A stretch of DNA of 35,200 bases from Sulfobacillus benefaciens (GCA_003023725.1 PXYT01000039.1:1-35200), one strand, 5' to 3'; shown: positions 17,830 to 26,088, counted from the stretch's first letter. Translations and numbers: made by a program. The notes: a model not told the origin generated them from the sequence alone.

Positions 17830-18786
17830 ATGCACAATTATACGAAAGACCAGGACAAATCAGATGTCATGATAAAGTTTGATAGGGTCACCAAAAAATA
17901 TCGCGGGTTAACGGTCGTCGATCACATCTCTTTTGAGGTCTATCGCGGTGAAATTTGCGGATTCTTAGGTCCAAATGGGGCCGGCAAGACCACTAGTCTT
18001 CGCATGTTATTGGGACTGCTCCGGCCGACCTCGGGACGTATCGAAGTTCAAGGCACGGATGTGCACCGCAATGCCCCTGCGGCCCTGGACGGCGTCGGCG
18101 CCATAGTGGAAGAATCCCGCTTCTATCCTTATCTCAGTGGTGAACAAAACCTGCGGCAGGCATTGCGCTTGCGCAATTTGGATATCACAGAAACCGCTAT
18201 TGAAGAGCGGCTAGAGGCAGTGGGGCTAAAGGAAGCACGTAGCCGCCGTGTCAAAGGCTACTCATTAGGAATGCGGCAGCGACTGGCGCTGGCGCTGGCC
18301 CTGTTGCAGGACCCAGTCATTCTTGTCCTGGACGAACCCATGAACGGTCTGGACCCGACTGCGATGCGGGAATTCCGTCTCCATTTGCTTCAGTTGTCCC
18401 AATCCGGTGTAACCGTCTTACTGTCAAGCCACATTCTTTCTGAAGTGGAACAATTGGCCACCAGACTGGTTTTCATTAATCATGGCCATATTGTCGGTAT
18501 TGAGGATCTGAGAACGGATCAGGCTGCTCAAGCCTATATCCGTTGTGCCGAACCGAAACGTCTGGGCGCATGGTTTGATACCAGAAACATCGAGGCAGAG
18601 GCAACGGAAGACGGGGGATATCGTCTCCATTTGGAGCGAACAGAGGACATGGCTTCTCTCATTCGCCGATTGGTTCACGACGGCATGGATATCCTCGAAG
18701 CCAGGCCTTATAAAGAGAATTTGGAACGTCAATATATGGATCGAATGGCTATCACTGAAAAGGAGACTCAAAATGTCGAGGCATAG
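17830..18786 (+). CDS. ABC transporter ATP-binding protein (ABC-2 export type)
   Basis: 318 residues, ATG 17830 with AAGGGAG (17817-17823) 6 bases upstream. Walker A GPNGAGKTT at 47-55, ABC signature at about 144-150 (YSLGMRQ, the SLGMRQR variant typical of drug and lantibiotic exporters), Walker B ending Asp168-Glu169, H-loop His201. A C-terminal extension of about 90 residues after the nucleotide-binding domain is usual for this DrrA/BcrA/CcmA-like class. It would power the permease encoded next. The genes overlap by 14 bases and the permease's AAGGAGA site lies within this gene, so they are translationally coupled. Substrate unknown. Confidence 0.92.
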   Translation: MHNYTKDQDKSDVMIKFDRVTKKYRGLTVVDHISFEVYRGEICGFLGPNGAGKTTSLRMLLGLLRPTSGRIEVQGTDVHRNAPAALDGVGAIVEESRFYPYLSGEQNLRQALRLRNLDITETAIEERLEAVGLKEARSRRVKGYSLGMRQRLALALALLQDPVILVLDEPMNGLDPTAMREFRLHLLQLSQSGVTVLLSSHILSEVEQLATRLVFINHGHIVGIEDLRTDQAAQAYIRCAEPKRLGAWFDTRNIEAEATEDGGYRLHLERTEDMASLIRRLVHDGMDILEARPYKENLERQYMDRMAITEKETQNVEA

Positions 18787-19918
18787 CATCGGATGGGCCC
18801 TCTACCACAACGAATTGGAGAAGTTATGGGCTCACCGCGCCCGTGTGTTGCTCATTGCGTTTATTCTTATCGTGTTAGGCGGATCATTTATTGTCTACAA
18901 TAGTCATCAATCTGCAAAGACCATGCAACGGCAAACTATTGCCATGATGCAGAGCCAAGTCGCAACCCTCCACCATCAAATAAAACAAAGTTCGGGCACG
19001 CACAAAGCCATGCTTGTGACCGAGTTGAAAGGGGACGAACAGGGTCTGCGGCAAATGACTTCCCAGCATAACACCCTGAATGTCGCCTCTCAAATCAAGA
19101 TGTTGAAGACAGAACTCAAGCACTCTCCATTGGCATCTCAGGGTCCGGACCGAGAAGAATTGGCCCAATACCAGTCTATGGCGTCCCATGGCATTCGCTC
19201 GTACAACCCCAATGCCGAGAACGGATTTCGACTGGCTGGCCAGGTATTCAGCAACCCGGCGATGATGGTGTTTGCACTTTTGGCTGTGGGTCTTGCGGCG
19301 GACCGCATCTCATCGGAAGTGGAGGGAGGGACCTTGGGCGGTTTGTTATTGCATGCCCCTTACCGGTTGAAGGTTTATCTAGCCAAGTTACTAGCGTCAT
19401 TAACGGTAATCTGGGGATTCATGGCTGCAGCCGCAGTGGGATTCTTCATAGCCGGCAGCGCCTTCTTTGGCATTGGCTCCGCCCAAGTGCCGCACGTCGT
19501 CGGAATACGCGTCAACATCTTGCCCGGTTCGCCGGCGCAGGTTCAAGTGCCTGTCCAAACATTTCATCTCCTCCCTCAGTGGTCGTATGATCTCTTGTCC
19601 TTGGCCCTCGCCATGATCGCCATGGGAGCACTGGTAGCCATAGCGCTCATGATCTCGATATTGACCCGTTCCACCGTCATAGCGCTCATCATAGGAGCTT
19701 TGCTGGTGGTAAGTGGGGCTCTTTCGCATCTTTTAGGATTTTTCGCCGCTTGGGATCCCGTGGTTCAACTACCCCTCATGGCGGATTGGACACGAAAAGC
19801 TACCGCGCAATTTTCCATACACGGATTTTCCTTAGAATCCGGGTTGATGGTCGTATTCACTTGGACTGCCGCTGCGATAGTCGTGGGATTGTGGTATGCT
19901 CAGCGCCTGGATGTATAA
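18773..19918 (+). CDS. ABC-2 type exporter permease with long extracytoplasmic helical insert
   Basis: 381 residues from ATG 18773, with AAGGAGA (18760-18766) upstream inside the ATPase gene. One membrane helix (about 25-43) is followed by about 110 hydrophilic residues rich in Gln, His, Lys and Met with heptad-like spacing (for example QRQTIAMMQSQVATLHHQI). Roughly five further helices lie between 160 and 375, with 'DRISSEVEGGTLGGLLLHAP' before the second group, a hallmark of ABC-2 permeases (the region coupling to the ATPase). Six helices match the family norm. The helical insert should lie outside the membrane. Partner of the upstream ATPase; substrate unknown. Confidence 0.85.
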   Translation: MSRHSIGWALYHNELEKLWAHRARVLLIAFILIVLGGSFIVYNSHQSAKTMQRQTIAMMQSQVATLHHQIKQSSGTHKAMLVTELKGDEQGLRQMTSQHNTLNVASQIKMLKTELKHSPLASQGPDREELAQYQSMASHGIRSYNPNAENGFRLAGQVFSNPAMMVFALLAVGLAADRISSEVEGGTLGGLLLHAPYRLKVYLAKLLASLTVIWGFMAAAAVGFFIAGSAFFGIGSAQVPHVVGIRVNILPGSPAQVQVPVQTFHLLPQWSYDLLSLALAMIAMGALVAIALMISILTRSTVIALIIGALLVVSGALSHLLGFFAAWDPVVQLPLMADWTRKATAQFSIHGFSLESGLMVVFTWTAAAIVVGLWYAQRLDV

Positions 19919-20164
19919 CATCCTGACAGGGTGAGTGCAGGTCACAATAATTCATGAGCACATTCTTCACAGGGTTCCTCGCACTCCCTCTACACGCCCC
20001 CAAGAGATTAACCGACATCACGATCGCGGCTTTTGTGGAGATGCAACAATACTGAGTTTTACGCCACCCTGTCACGCCATCATACCTTGTGCCGGATTTA
20101 AGATTTCCTTACCCGAATACTATTCAGAAGACATTAGTCCCCGTCGATCCGAGCCACCAGAGGC

Positions 20165-20218
20165 CTTAAGTAGGGAGGCGGCCACCGCAATCATGTAGTC
20201 CCCGCCTCCCTACTTAAG
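20165..20218. repeat. Long hairpin, 17-base perfect inverted repeat
   Basis: CTTAAGTAGGGAGGCGG (20165-20181) pairs with CCGCCTCCCTACTTAAG (20202-20218) across a 20-base loop. There is no T-run after either arm, so it is not a standard intrinsic terminator, though it lies 250 bases past the permease stop and could stop or protect transcripts from both sides. Confidence 0.55.
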
Positions 20219-20427
20219 TTGTTATGGGAAAACGTGAAACAGCCGCCTTTCACCGCCGGCGATACCTCGTCAAACCAACGTTGCCATGCCGTTCGTGCTG
20301 AATCGTGCCACAGGAAAGACGCACCTCACTTCGCTTTCCAAGCCCATTGTCGATTCGAGACTGAATGTTTTATGATCGACATTGTCAAAGTGATGGTCTT
20401 GTTGATGAAAGGCGGGTGTGATTCTCC

Positions 20428-20613
20428 ATGGCCGATATCATTGGTTGGATTCTCACTATTGGCGGTGGTATCTTCTACATTCTGGCTCTGGGCTTCTTGA
20501 TAACGCACCATCCCGCACTGCCTGTTAGGGAAGGACTTCCTATTGGCGTATTGTCTCCTTGGCCTTTTTTTATCGGGCTGGCAATTTTGACACGGCATTC
20601 TCTGTATTTCTAA
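20428..20613 (+). CDS. Small two-helix membrane protein
   Basis: 61 residues. Two hydrophobic helices (IIGWILTIGGGIFYILALGF and WPFFIGLAILT) are joined by a short Pro-rich loop with 'HHPALPVREGLPIG'. The ribosome binding site is poor (AAAGGCGGGTG, about 10 bases before the ATG). Support comes from the clean membrane topology and from the gene being framed by two long hairpins (20165-20218 and 20667-20711). No recognised family. Confidence 0.5.
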   Translation: MADIIGWILTIGGGIFYILALGFLITHHPALPVREGLPIGVLSPWPFFIGLAILTRHSLYF

Positions 20614-20666
20614 TCCTTCGCACCGAACTGAGGAGTCCACCCTGTGGAGGGTTCCGGGTTGATCCG

Positions 20667-20711
20667 TAATACGTATAAACCCCTGGGACACCCAGGAGTT
20701 TATACGTATTA
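20667..20711. repeat. Long hairpin, 21-base inverted repeat with 3-base loop
   Basis: TAATACGTATAAACCCCTGGG (20667-20687) pairs with 20691-20711 with one mismatch (C/T) across an ACA loop. No T-run follows. It lies 54 bases after the small membrane gene and could be a bidirectional stop or a protein-binding palindrome. Its sequence is unrelated to the hairpin at 20165. Confidence 0.55.
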
Positions 20712-20714
20712 AGC

Positions 20715-20999
20715 TTGGAATGTATATCTCCCTCGACTCAGAAAACCCCCATCCGTAACAGACCCTGTGGCAAAGACTGCGAGACGCCTGCTTTTCTCTT
20801 GGGATCCTTGGCAATTCAATCCCTTCATCTAACTTCAAGTCGGGTCATAGCAGGAGGATTCAGCGATCATCATGTGGACTTTGATGGCACACTGCACATC
20901 ATCCCCACGGCGTATAACATTGACAAAGATCGTGCTCAGCAGCAAATTTCCAGAATCATTTTACACAGGATTCTTTCCGGCCAATTGCGATCCTGTTAG
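20715..20999 (+). other. Coding-like stretch, possible gene remnant
   Basis: A 94-codon frame whose second half is natural-looking ('GGFSDHHVDFDGTLHIIPTA', 'DRAQQQISRIILHRILSGQL'). The beginning has no ribosome binding site. A GGAGG at about 20851 has no in-frame start at proper distance. Possibly the end of a lost gene; not recognised. Confidence 0.2.
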
Positions 21000-21962
21000 C
21001 GCTCAGGACGAGTTCATCATCCCCCTCACTTCCCAATGGAAATATTATACATATGAGGGCCATCAACGTCGGTCCGAGGCTCTGTCTATGACTCGCACAT
21101 CTTCCAGAAATTGAATAATCCCCGGTTTCTACCATCGCCGTGCGCCCTTATGAAGACCACCAACGAGCGCCGTTATCCTCAACCATGCCAGCGTTAAGTG
21201 ATCATTTTCATTTCATCACGTGAATAGATCGACGTGACCAATCACAACATTAAGTCAGGCCAATCTGTCTTCCCCTGTCTCTCGCTTATCAGTTAATCGC
21301 AATGGTGGATAACTTTGTGAAAGATTTGTGACGAGCCACTGGATCGCATCGAATATTTTCCTCCATTGCAAATTAGGAATGGAGGGTAATCATTGCCGGG
21401 ACGGGCCTCCTCTCCTCGCGATGCGATCGCCACAGAAAGAGCGGCTTTTCCGGGATAAGCTGTCCCCCAAGGAATGCCACTCCTAGGCCCGGGAATTGGC
21501 GGGATTTGCCGCACCTGGTGACAAATAAGGCTGGTGCGTCCTGGGGCACCTGATAAAGGAGATATAAGCCATGCGGTAGACACGGAAATCGTCGTCGGTA
21601 GAGATTGTGCTGATGACCAGCATCGTAATTGTCGTGGCGCAAGAACGATCCCGGGTATACGGTGTGGGTTAGCCCCAGGTGAGCCAGATACGCGGCGCGC
21701 CGCAAGCCGTCGAGGGCGAAAACCGATCGCTTGGATAAGGCCATTTTGGCCCGGCTGGGCTGGTATGAGCGATCAGTTGAGCCCCAGCTCTAACGCATGT
21801 ATGAGGGAAGTCCTACGTACGTGGGGGGAACCGGAGGTTCCCCAAAAAGATTTTGTTGCAAACGGAACCGGATTCAAAAGCCTTGACAATCCAATCTAAG
21901 GCGAGTTATTTTACATATGGATAACGTCAAAGATAGTCAACAACAAAAGGAGGGATACCGTG
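21000..21962. other. Gap with a GC-rich block, no convincing gene
   Basis: Between 21373 and 21860 the sequence is GC-rich, open on both strands for over 100 codons, and ends in a hairpin-prone segment near 21797-21843 (GGGGGGAACC-GGAGGTTCCCC). None of the frames has a ribosome binding site or a recognisable product. The possibilities are a remnant or a structured RNA. Confidence 0.3.
21883..21911 (+). promoter_or_regulatory. Putative promoter of the hsp20 gene
   Basis: TTGACA (21883-21888), 17 bases, TTATTT (21906-21911): a perfect -35 with a weaker -10, about 45 bases before the ribosome binding site. No CIRCE-type repeat (TTAGCACTC-N9-GAGTGCTAA) is present, so HrcA control is not suggested. 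Confidence 0.4.
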
Positions 21963-22421
21963 ATGAGCCTGTTTCCCATGCGTCGTAACGGGGTGCGTGA
22001 CCCCCTAATTCAATTGCACAACGACGTGAACGAAGTATTTGACCGGGTATTTCGGGGATGGGGTTTCCCTAGCGCTATCGATGCTCGGTCGGTATGGGAG
22101 CCCAACCTGGATGTCGATGAGGATGATCGCCACTATTACCTACACATGGACATGCCGGGAGTCGATACCCAGGATGTCTCCGTGGAGGTGGATAACGGCG
22201 CCATAATTATCAGCGGTGAGAAGCGGGACGAGCGCGAAAAGAAGGGCCGCCGGTCTTACACCAGTGAGCGGTATTACGGTCGATTCTATCGTGAGATCAC
22301 GTTGCCGCTAGACGCCGATCTGGAACAACTGAAAGCAGAGTTAAAGAAGGGCGTATTGACCGTGACGATCCCCAAAAACGCGTCCGCAGCCCGGCGCACA
22401 ATTCCGATTCAAGGTGAATAG
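21963..22421 (+). CDS. Small heat shock protein, Hsp20 family
   Basis: 152 residues from ATG 21963 (8 bases after AAGGAGGG, 21947-21954); a GTG at 21960 is equally possible. Residues 1-45 are the variable N-terminal arm (MSLFPMRRNG, VNEVFDRVF). The alpha-crystallin domain follows: 'WEPNLDVDEDDRHYYLHMDM', 'PGVDTQDVSVEVDNGAIIIS', 'GEKRDERE', 'RFYREITLPLDAD' and the diagnostic 'LKKGVLTVTIPK'. A short C-terminal tail has the anchoring I-x-I-like element (TIPIQGE). It is an ATP-independent holdase that keeps unfolding proteins soluble in large oligomers. Monocistronic. Confidence 0.95.
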   Translation: MSLFPMRRNGVRDPLIQLHNDVNEVFDRVFRGWGFPSAIDARSVWEPNLDVDEDDRHYYLHMDMPGVDTQDVSVEVDNGAIIISGEKRDEREKKGRRSYTSERYYGRFYREITLPLDADLEQLKAELKKGVLTVTIPKNASAARRTIPIQGE

Positions 22422-22621
22422 GAGGGGGAGGACAGCGTTTCATTAGATAGCCCTCTCTCGAGAATCTGTGATGGCGAATCCGTGGCGCAAGTGTGGCAAG
22501 GCACCGGCAATTCGCTTGTTTGAGGGTGCGAGAGGGTAAATCATGCAAGGAAGAGTCGCTAATGGTGAACACGCCGATTCGCAAGAGTCGTCTCGGTTCA
22601 CTCACCGTGGGTGGACATTTA

Positions 22622-22646
22622 GCGGTGTAAAGCCCCGGTCTTTAGA
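22622..22646 (-). repeat. Repeat copy 2, possible IS200/IS605-type end hairpin
   Basis: The minus strand reads TCTAAAGACCGGGG then CTTTACACCGC, matching 1057-1081 at 21 of 25 positions. TAAAG and CTTTA can pair around the G-rich centre. The GCCCTCC/GGAGGGC hairpin about 85 bases upstream on the same strand could be part of the same lost element. No transposase is nearby. Confidence 0.3.
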
Positions 22647-22728
22647 CATTGGGCGAGCGGTTATGCCCCAAACAGGATAACCTTCTTGGCTGCCGATAAT
22701 TAGGGGGTTGCCATACGGAGAAAAAATT

Positions 22729-22755
22729 GCCCTCCTGGGGTCGTCCTTGGAGGGC
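22729..22755. repeat. Short hairpin
   Basis: GCCCTCC (22729-22735) pairs with GGAGGGC (22749-22755). Followed on the plus strand by GGTCTGCTTTTA, at best a weak terminator for the hsp20 transcript about 300 bases upstream. Confidence 0.3.
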
Positions 22756-23053
22756 GGTCTGCTTTTAAGCTGTCCGCATACCTTTTCGTCCGGATTCCAT
22801 CCCCGAATGGTTAACCACTTCACGTCTGCTTTCATCCCTTTCATCCAAAAAAGCTGCACGGATATCTCCATAAACCCGAGAAAGAGGTAATATAAGCGGT
22901 AACAGCTAATTATGGTTTTTCCCTACCAGTTTATGCGAAGGCACACCATTATCTTCAAGCGCATAGATAAATGCCGCCGCATTCGGCATATTTTCGGGCC
23001 ATGACGAAAGAACGGCGTGCCACGCGCACCAAATCCGCCAGAAGGAGAGAACG

Positions 23054-24388
23054 ATGACTCTCGACAATATTTTCCAAAAAGTCAAACATGAACACATACG
23101 CTTTGTCCGGTTTTTATACTGCGACAATGGCGGAATCATCCGCGGAAAATCCGCTTATGCTCCCACGCTGACCGCCCGTATGACCGGCGGTATCGGACTG
23201 ACAGTGGCGATGCAGGCCATGAACAGTCTGGACCAGCTGCAACCGATGAAAGGCATGGGGCCTGTAGGGGAAGTGCGATTAGTCCCGGACGCCTCCACGT
23301 TTCGCATTTTACCGTATGCGCCGCACAGCGCAGCAGTACTAACGGATATGACCACTCTTGAAGGAAATCCGTGGGAGGCTTGTCCGCGCAGTTTTCTTGC
23401 CCGCATGGAGCTAAAGGCCCGCGCTTTGGGTATAACCGTTCTCGCCAGTATCGAAAACGAATTTAGTCTAATCCTGGATGACAAGCCGTGGGATGACACC
23501 TTGTGTTTTTCCTCGCAAGGCATGCTGGCTTCCCAGGAGTTTGTAGACGAACTGGCCGAAGATCTGGATCACCAGGGCATTGTGCTGGAGCAATACTATC
23601 CCGAGCTGGCGCCCGGCCAGCATGAAATCTCTGTCCGGCACCAGGACGCCATGCGAGCCGCCGATCAGCAAATTTACACCCGGGAAACCATTCGTGCGGT
23701 AGCGGCCAATCACGGTCTTCGAGTCTCATTCGCTCCCAAACCTTGGGTGGATCAGGCCGGAAACGGAGGCCATATACACTTCAGTCTGGTGGATGAAGCC
23801 GGAAACAATCTCATCTATGAGCCCCATGACCCATATCAGCTCAGCCCTCTTGGCTACGAGTTCATGGCTGGCATCCTCTTCCACCTGCCGGCCCTTCTGG
23901 CCCTCACGGCACCCACAGTGAATTCTTATCAGCGACTCGTCCCCAATACCTGGAGCGGAGGCTATTCCTGCTGGGGACCTGATAACCGGGAGGCTCCCTT
24001 GCGAATTGCCTCTCCTCTCAAATCCCGGGAGAGCCAAAGTGTCAATATTGAGCTAAAAGCGGCCGACTTGTCGGCAAACCCGTATTTAGCACTGGGAGGT
24101 CTGATAGCCGCAGGATTGGACGGAATCACGCAACACCGGGAAATCGGAAAACCTGCCTTGGTCAATCCCGATCAATTAACCGACCATGAACGTCAGATCA
24201 TGGGCATCGTCAGATTACCGCAGACTCTTAGCAGAGCCCTTGACTATCTGACCCAAAACCCGGTGTTGACTGACGCTCTGGGAGATTTGTTGCTGAATAG
24301 TTATGTTGCCGTCAAACGATCCGAGGTGGCATTTTACGACGATAAATCTCCTGACGACATTGCAGCATGGCACCGCTTTCGCTATTAA
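23054..24388 (+). CDS. Glutamine synthetase family protein (FluG C-terminal-like)
   Basis: 444 residues, ATG 23054 with GAAGGAGAG just upstream. Catalytic-site blocks of the type I glutamine synthetase fold are present: Glu134 and Glu136 (IENEF), Glu184 and Glu191 (PELAPGQHE), 'NGGHIHFS' (237-244), 'NSYQRLVPNTWSGGYSCWG', 'DNREAPLRI', and 'VNIELKAADLSANPYLALGG'. The N-terminal beta-grasp part is short. The family couples ATP hydrolysis to ligation of ammonia or an amine to a glutamate-type carboxylate. Sequence style ('ANPYLALGGLIAAGLDGI', absence of the GlnA adenylylation region) is nearer to the FluG/gamma-glutamyl-amine ligase branch than to housekeeping GlnA, but the substrate cannot be read from sequence. 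Its stop overlaps by 4 bases the stop of the convergent amidohydrolase gene. Confidence 0.85.
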   Translation: MTLDNIFQKVKHEHIRFVRFLYCDNGGIIRGKSAYAPTLTARMTGGIGLTVAMQAMNSLDQLQPMKGMGPVGEVRLVPDASTFRILPYAPHSAAVLTDMTTLEGNPWEACPRSFLARMELKARALGITVLASIENEFSLILDDKPWDDTLCFSSQGMLASQEFVDELAEDLDHQGIVLEQYYPELAPGQHEISVRHQDAMRAADQQIYTRETIRAVAANHGLRVSFAPKPWVDQAGNGGHIHFSLVDEAGNNLIYEPHDPYQLSPLGYEFMAGILFHLPALLALTAPTVNSYQRLVPNTWSGGYSCWGPDNREAPLRIASPLKSRESQSVNIELKAADLSANPYLALGGLIAAGLDGITQHREIGKPALVNPDQLTDHERQIMGIVRLPQTLSRALDYLTQNPVLTDALGDLLLNSYVAVKRSEVAFYDDKSPDDIAAWHRFRY

Positions 24389-25497
24389 ATTTGATACACT
24401 CTCCGGCAGTTCTGCCATGCCATCATTTCTACCCACTTCTCCACCACCTGAGGCAAGAGATGATGCTCCGTCACAAGGTATTCGCAATATTTTTTCAGAC
24501 TTTCCCGCCACAACTGAGCCGCCAGGGCAAAACTTTCGGGACGGCTATGGGCATCGGAGGCAAACAAGAACCGGCTGGCCGGAGCCAGCTCGAGAGCTTC
24601 GGCCACGATCCGGCGTGATCCACTCGCGGCCAGAGGTAAAGCCAGAGACACGTCAAAATACACGGCGGGGTAAACCGACGCCAAATAACCTGCTTCCCGG
24701 TGATAGGGGTAGGTATGAAGAAGGAGAACCTTAAGTCCATGGGGGGTGAAAGTCTCTAAAAAGTTCCGCAGCAGCAAGGGATTTCCCTGAGACAAATCCA
24801 TGTCGCGATCCCCGTATCCGGTATGAAATTGAATGGGAAGCGTTTCCTCGATGAGAATAGGAGCCAGTTCCCAAAGCAAGTAATTGAGCAAAGAAGCGTC
24901 AGTAAGCCGATTCTGTCCTCGTCTCTTCATGCACTCAAAGGCAGCCTGCGCGTCTTCATGCCTCACCTGCGCAATGTTTAGTCCGCTACGGTAGGCCACA
25001 ATCGACTTGACGCCGACATATCCCTCAGCGCGCAGAGCTTTCAGTGACCCCTTCAAAAAGTGAATCCAGTCCCCAACACTGTCAAATTGGCTAAAAACGG
25101 CCTCGGCTGCCCGTTCGATACGGAAAATCGGTGAGATCGACATGGTGAGAAGAGCTTCCATCTCCTTGAGCGTGCAGGCACCTGGCGGAACAAACCCCGT
25201 GTCCACCAGCAATTTGTTATAACCGGCTTGGTGTAAGAGACGGGAGGCATAATCCGAGAAATCCCTGTCCTTTAGGGCGTGTTGGACCATAGTGGCATCC
25301 ACTTCTGTTCCCAGCTCCCGGGCGGCGACAGCCAAGGCTCTCCAGTACACAACGGTTTCTTGGATGTCTGCCAGGGGATAGCTCTCCGGGGCTTCGCTTA
25401 AAGCATAGGCGAAGCTTTTCATATCATCCGCCCGCTTTCGTCCCACGATAAGGTGGCAATGATGGTCCCACAAGGGAACCGTATCCATCCAATTCAC
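24385..25497 (-). CDS. Amidohydrolase family protein (FluG N-terminal-like)
   Basis: 370 residues, GTG 25497 preceded on the minus strand by GAGGAGGAACGTT. The TIM-barrel metal-site motifs are visible: 'LWDHHCHL' (His13, His15), 'GVKSIVAYRSGL' (the position of the bridging Lys), 'IQFHTGYGDRDMDLSQGNP', 'KVLLLHTYPYHREAGYLA', 'YFDVSLA' and the late Asp in 'FLFASDAHSRPE'. This is the amidohydrolase_2 class that forms the N-terminal half of fungal FluG and plant nodulin/GS fusions. Here it sits tail to tail with the glutamine-synthetase-like gene, so the two are a functional pair by family precedent. The reaction is unknown; hydrolysis of an amide made or used by the ligase is a guess. Confidence 0.85.
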   Translation of the reverse strand: MNWMDTVPLWDHHCHLIVGRKRADDMKSFAYALSEAPESYPLADIQETVVYWRALAVAARELGTEVDATMVQHALKDRDFSDYASRLLHQAGYNKLLVDTGFVPPGACTLKEMEALLTMSISPIFRIERAAEAVFSQFDSVGDWIHFLKGSLKALRAEGYVGVKSIVAYRSGLNIAQVRHEDAQAAFECMKRRGQNRLTDASLLNYLLWELAPILIEETLPIQFHTGYGDRDMDLSQGNPLLLRNFLETFTPHGLKVLLLHTYPYHREAGYLASVYPAVYFDVSLALPLAASGSRRIVAEALELAPASRFLFASDAHSRPESFALAAQLWRESLKKYCEYLVTEHHLLPQVVEKWVEMMAWQNCRRVYQI

Positions 25498-25916
25498 AAC
25501 GTTCCTCCTCGCTGGTCTCTTAGAAAAGCATCAGCGCAAACACCGACGCAACCGCCGCTCAAGCCCGATAATCTCATGCCGTGCCCCGAGAAGTTTTATG
25601 GGTTTTTTACAATTGTCTATTGTGTATATTCTAGCAAACGGGACCACTCGTGATCCGAAGAGGGTTGTTCATGAGGATCTGGTGCATTTGCATTTGTTCA
25701 ACTTATTCCACCTCAACCGGCCAGGCAACCAGATGGAGGGTTTCAGCCGAAAATAAGATCGCGCGTATGGTTATGTTCGTTATGACTGTGTATTTGAATT
25801 TTGTGGCAAGGGTCCTGGGACCGCTTTCGCGGAACACCAGCTGACACATCCCGGTAAGAAATCGCGTCGCTGCACAGAACCCATGTTCCCATCACCCCAT
25901 CCGCACCCGTCTCCCA

Positions 25917-25957
25917 TTTCCCGGCCGCTCGGTGCCCGGCACTGAGCGGCCGGGAAA
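25917..25957. repeat. Near-perfect 41-base palindromic hairpin
   Basis: TTTCCCGGCCGCTC (25917-25930) pairs with GAGCGGCCGGGAAA (25944-25957), and inside them GTGCC pairs with GGCAC around a single C. No T-run follows on either strand. It could insulate the two divergent transcription units or act as a protein-binding site. Confidence 0.55.
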
Positions 25958-26050
25958 GGAAGCAAGCGGACAGCGTCGCGTTCAAGATCGGACAGCCATG
26001 GAAAACCGGTTGTCAAACAAGTGCTGCGCACCTCAAAGCGATTTTCGTCA

Positions 26051-26088
26051 TTTGTCACAAACTCTTTTCTTTTCTAGAAAGCTATAAT
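26051..26088 (+). promoter_or_regulatory. Putative activator-dependent nirB promoter
   Basis: A perfect -10 box TATAAT (26083-26088) lacks any -35 box at 16-18 bases. Instead two palindromes precede it: TTTGT-C-ACAAA (26051-26061) and TTTCTAGAAA (26071-26080). With transcription starting near 26095, the first is centred around -39, the usual place for an activator that contacts polymerase. Confidence 0.4.

Larger units (their letters stand above)
22422..23053. other. Intergenic region with repeat copy 2 and a hairpin
   Basis: About 630 bases before the glutamine-synthetase-like gene. It holds the second copy of the 25-base repeat (22622-22646) and a 7-base hairpin (22729-22755). The minus frame 22602-22871 is open and ends over the repeat but has no ribosome binding site. 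No riboswitch recognised. Confidence 0.4.

Noticed and set aside
20165-20711. The two hairpins as intrinsic terminators
   Set aside because: Neither arm is followed by a T-run on either strand; kept as hairpins only.
21963-22421. HrcA/CIRCE control of the Hsp20 gene
   Set aside because: No TTAGCACTC-N9-GAGTGCTAA repeat is present upstream.
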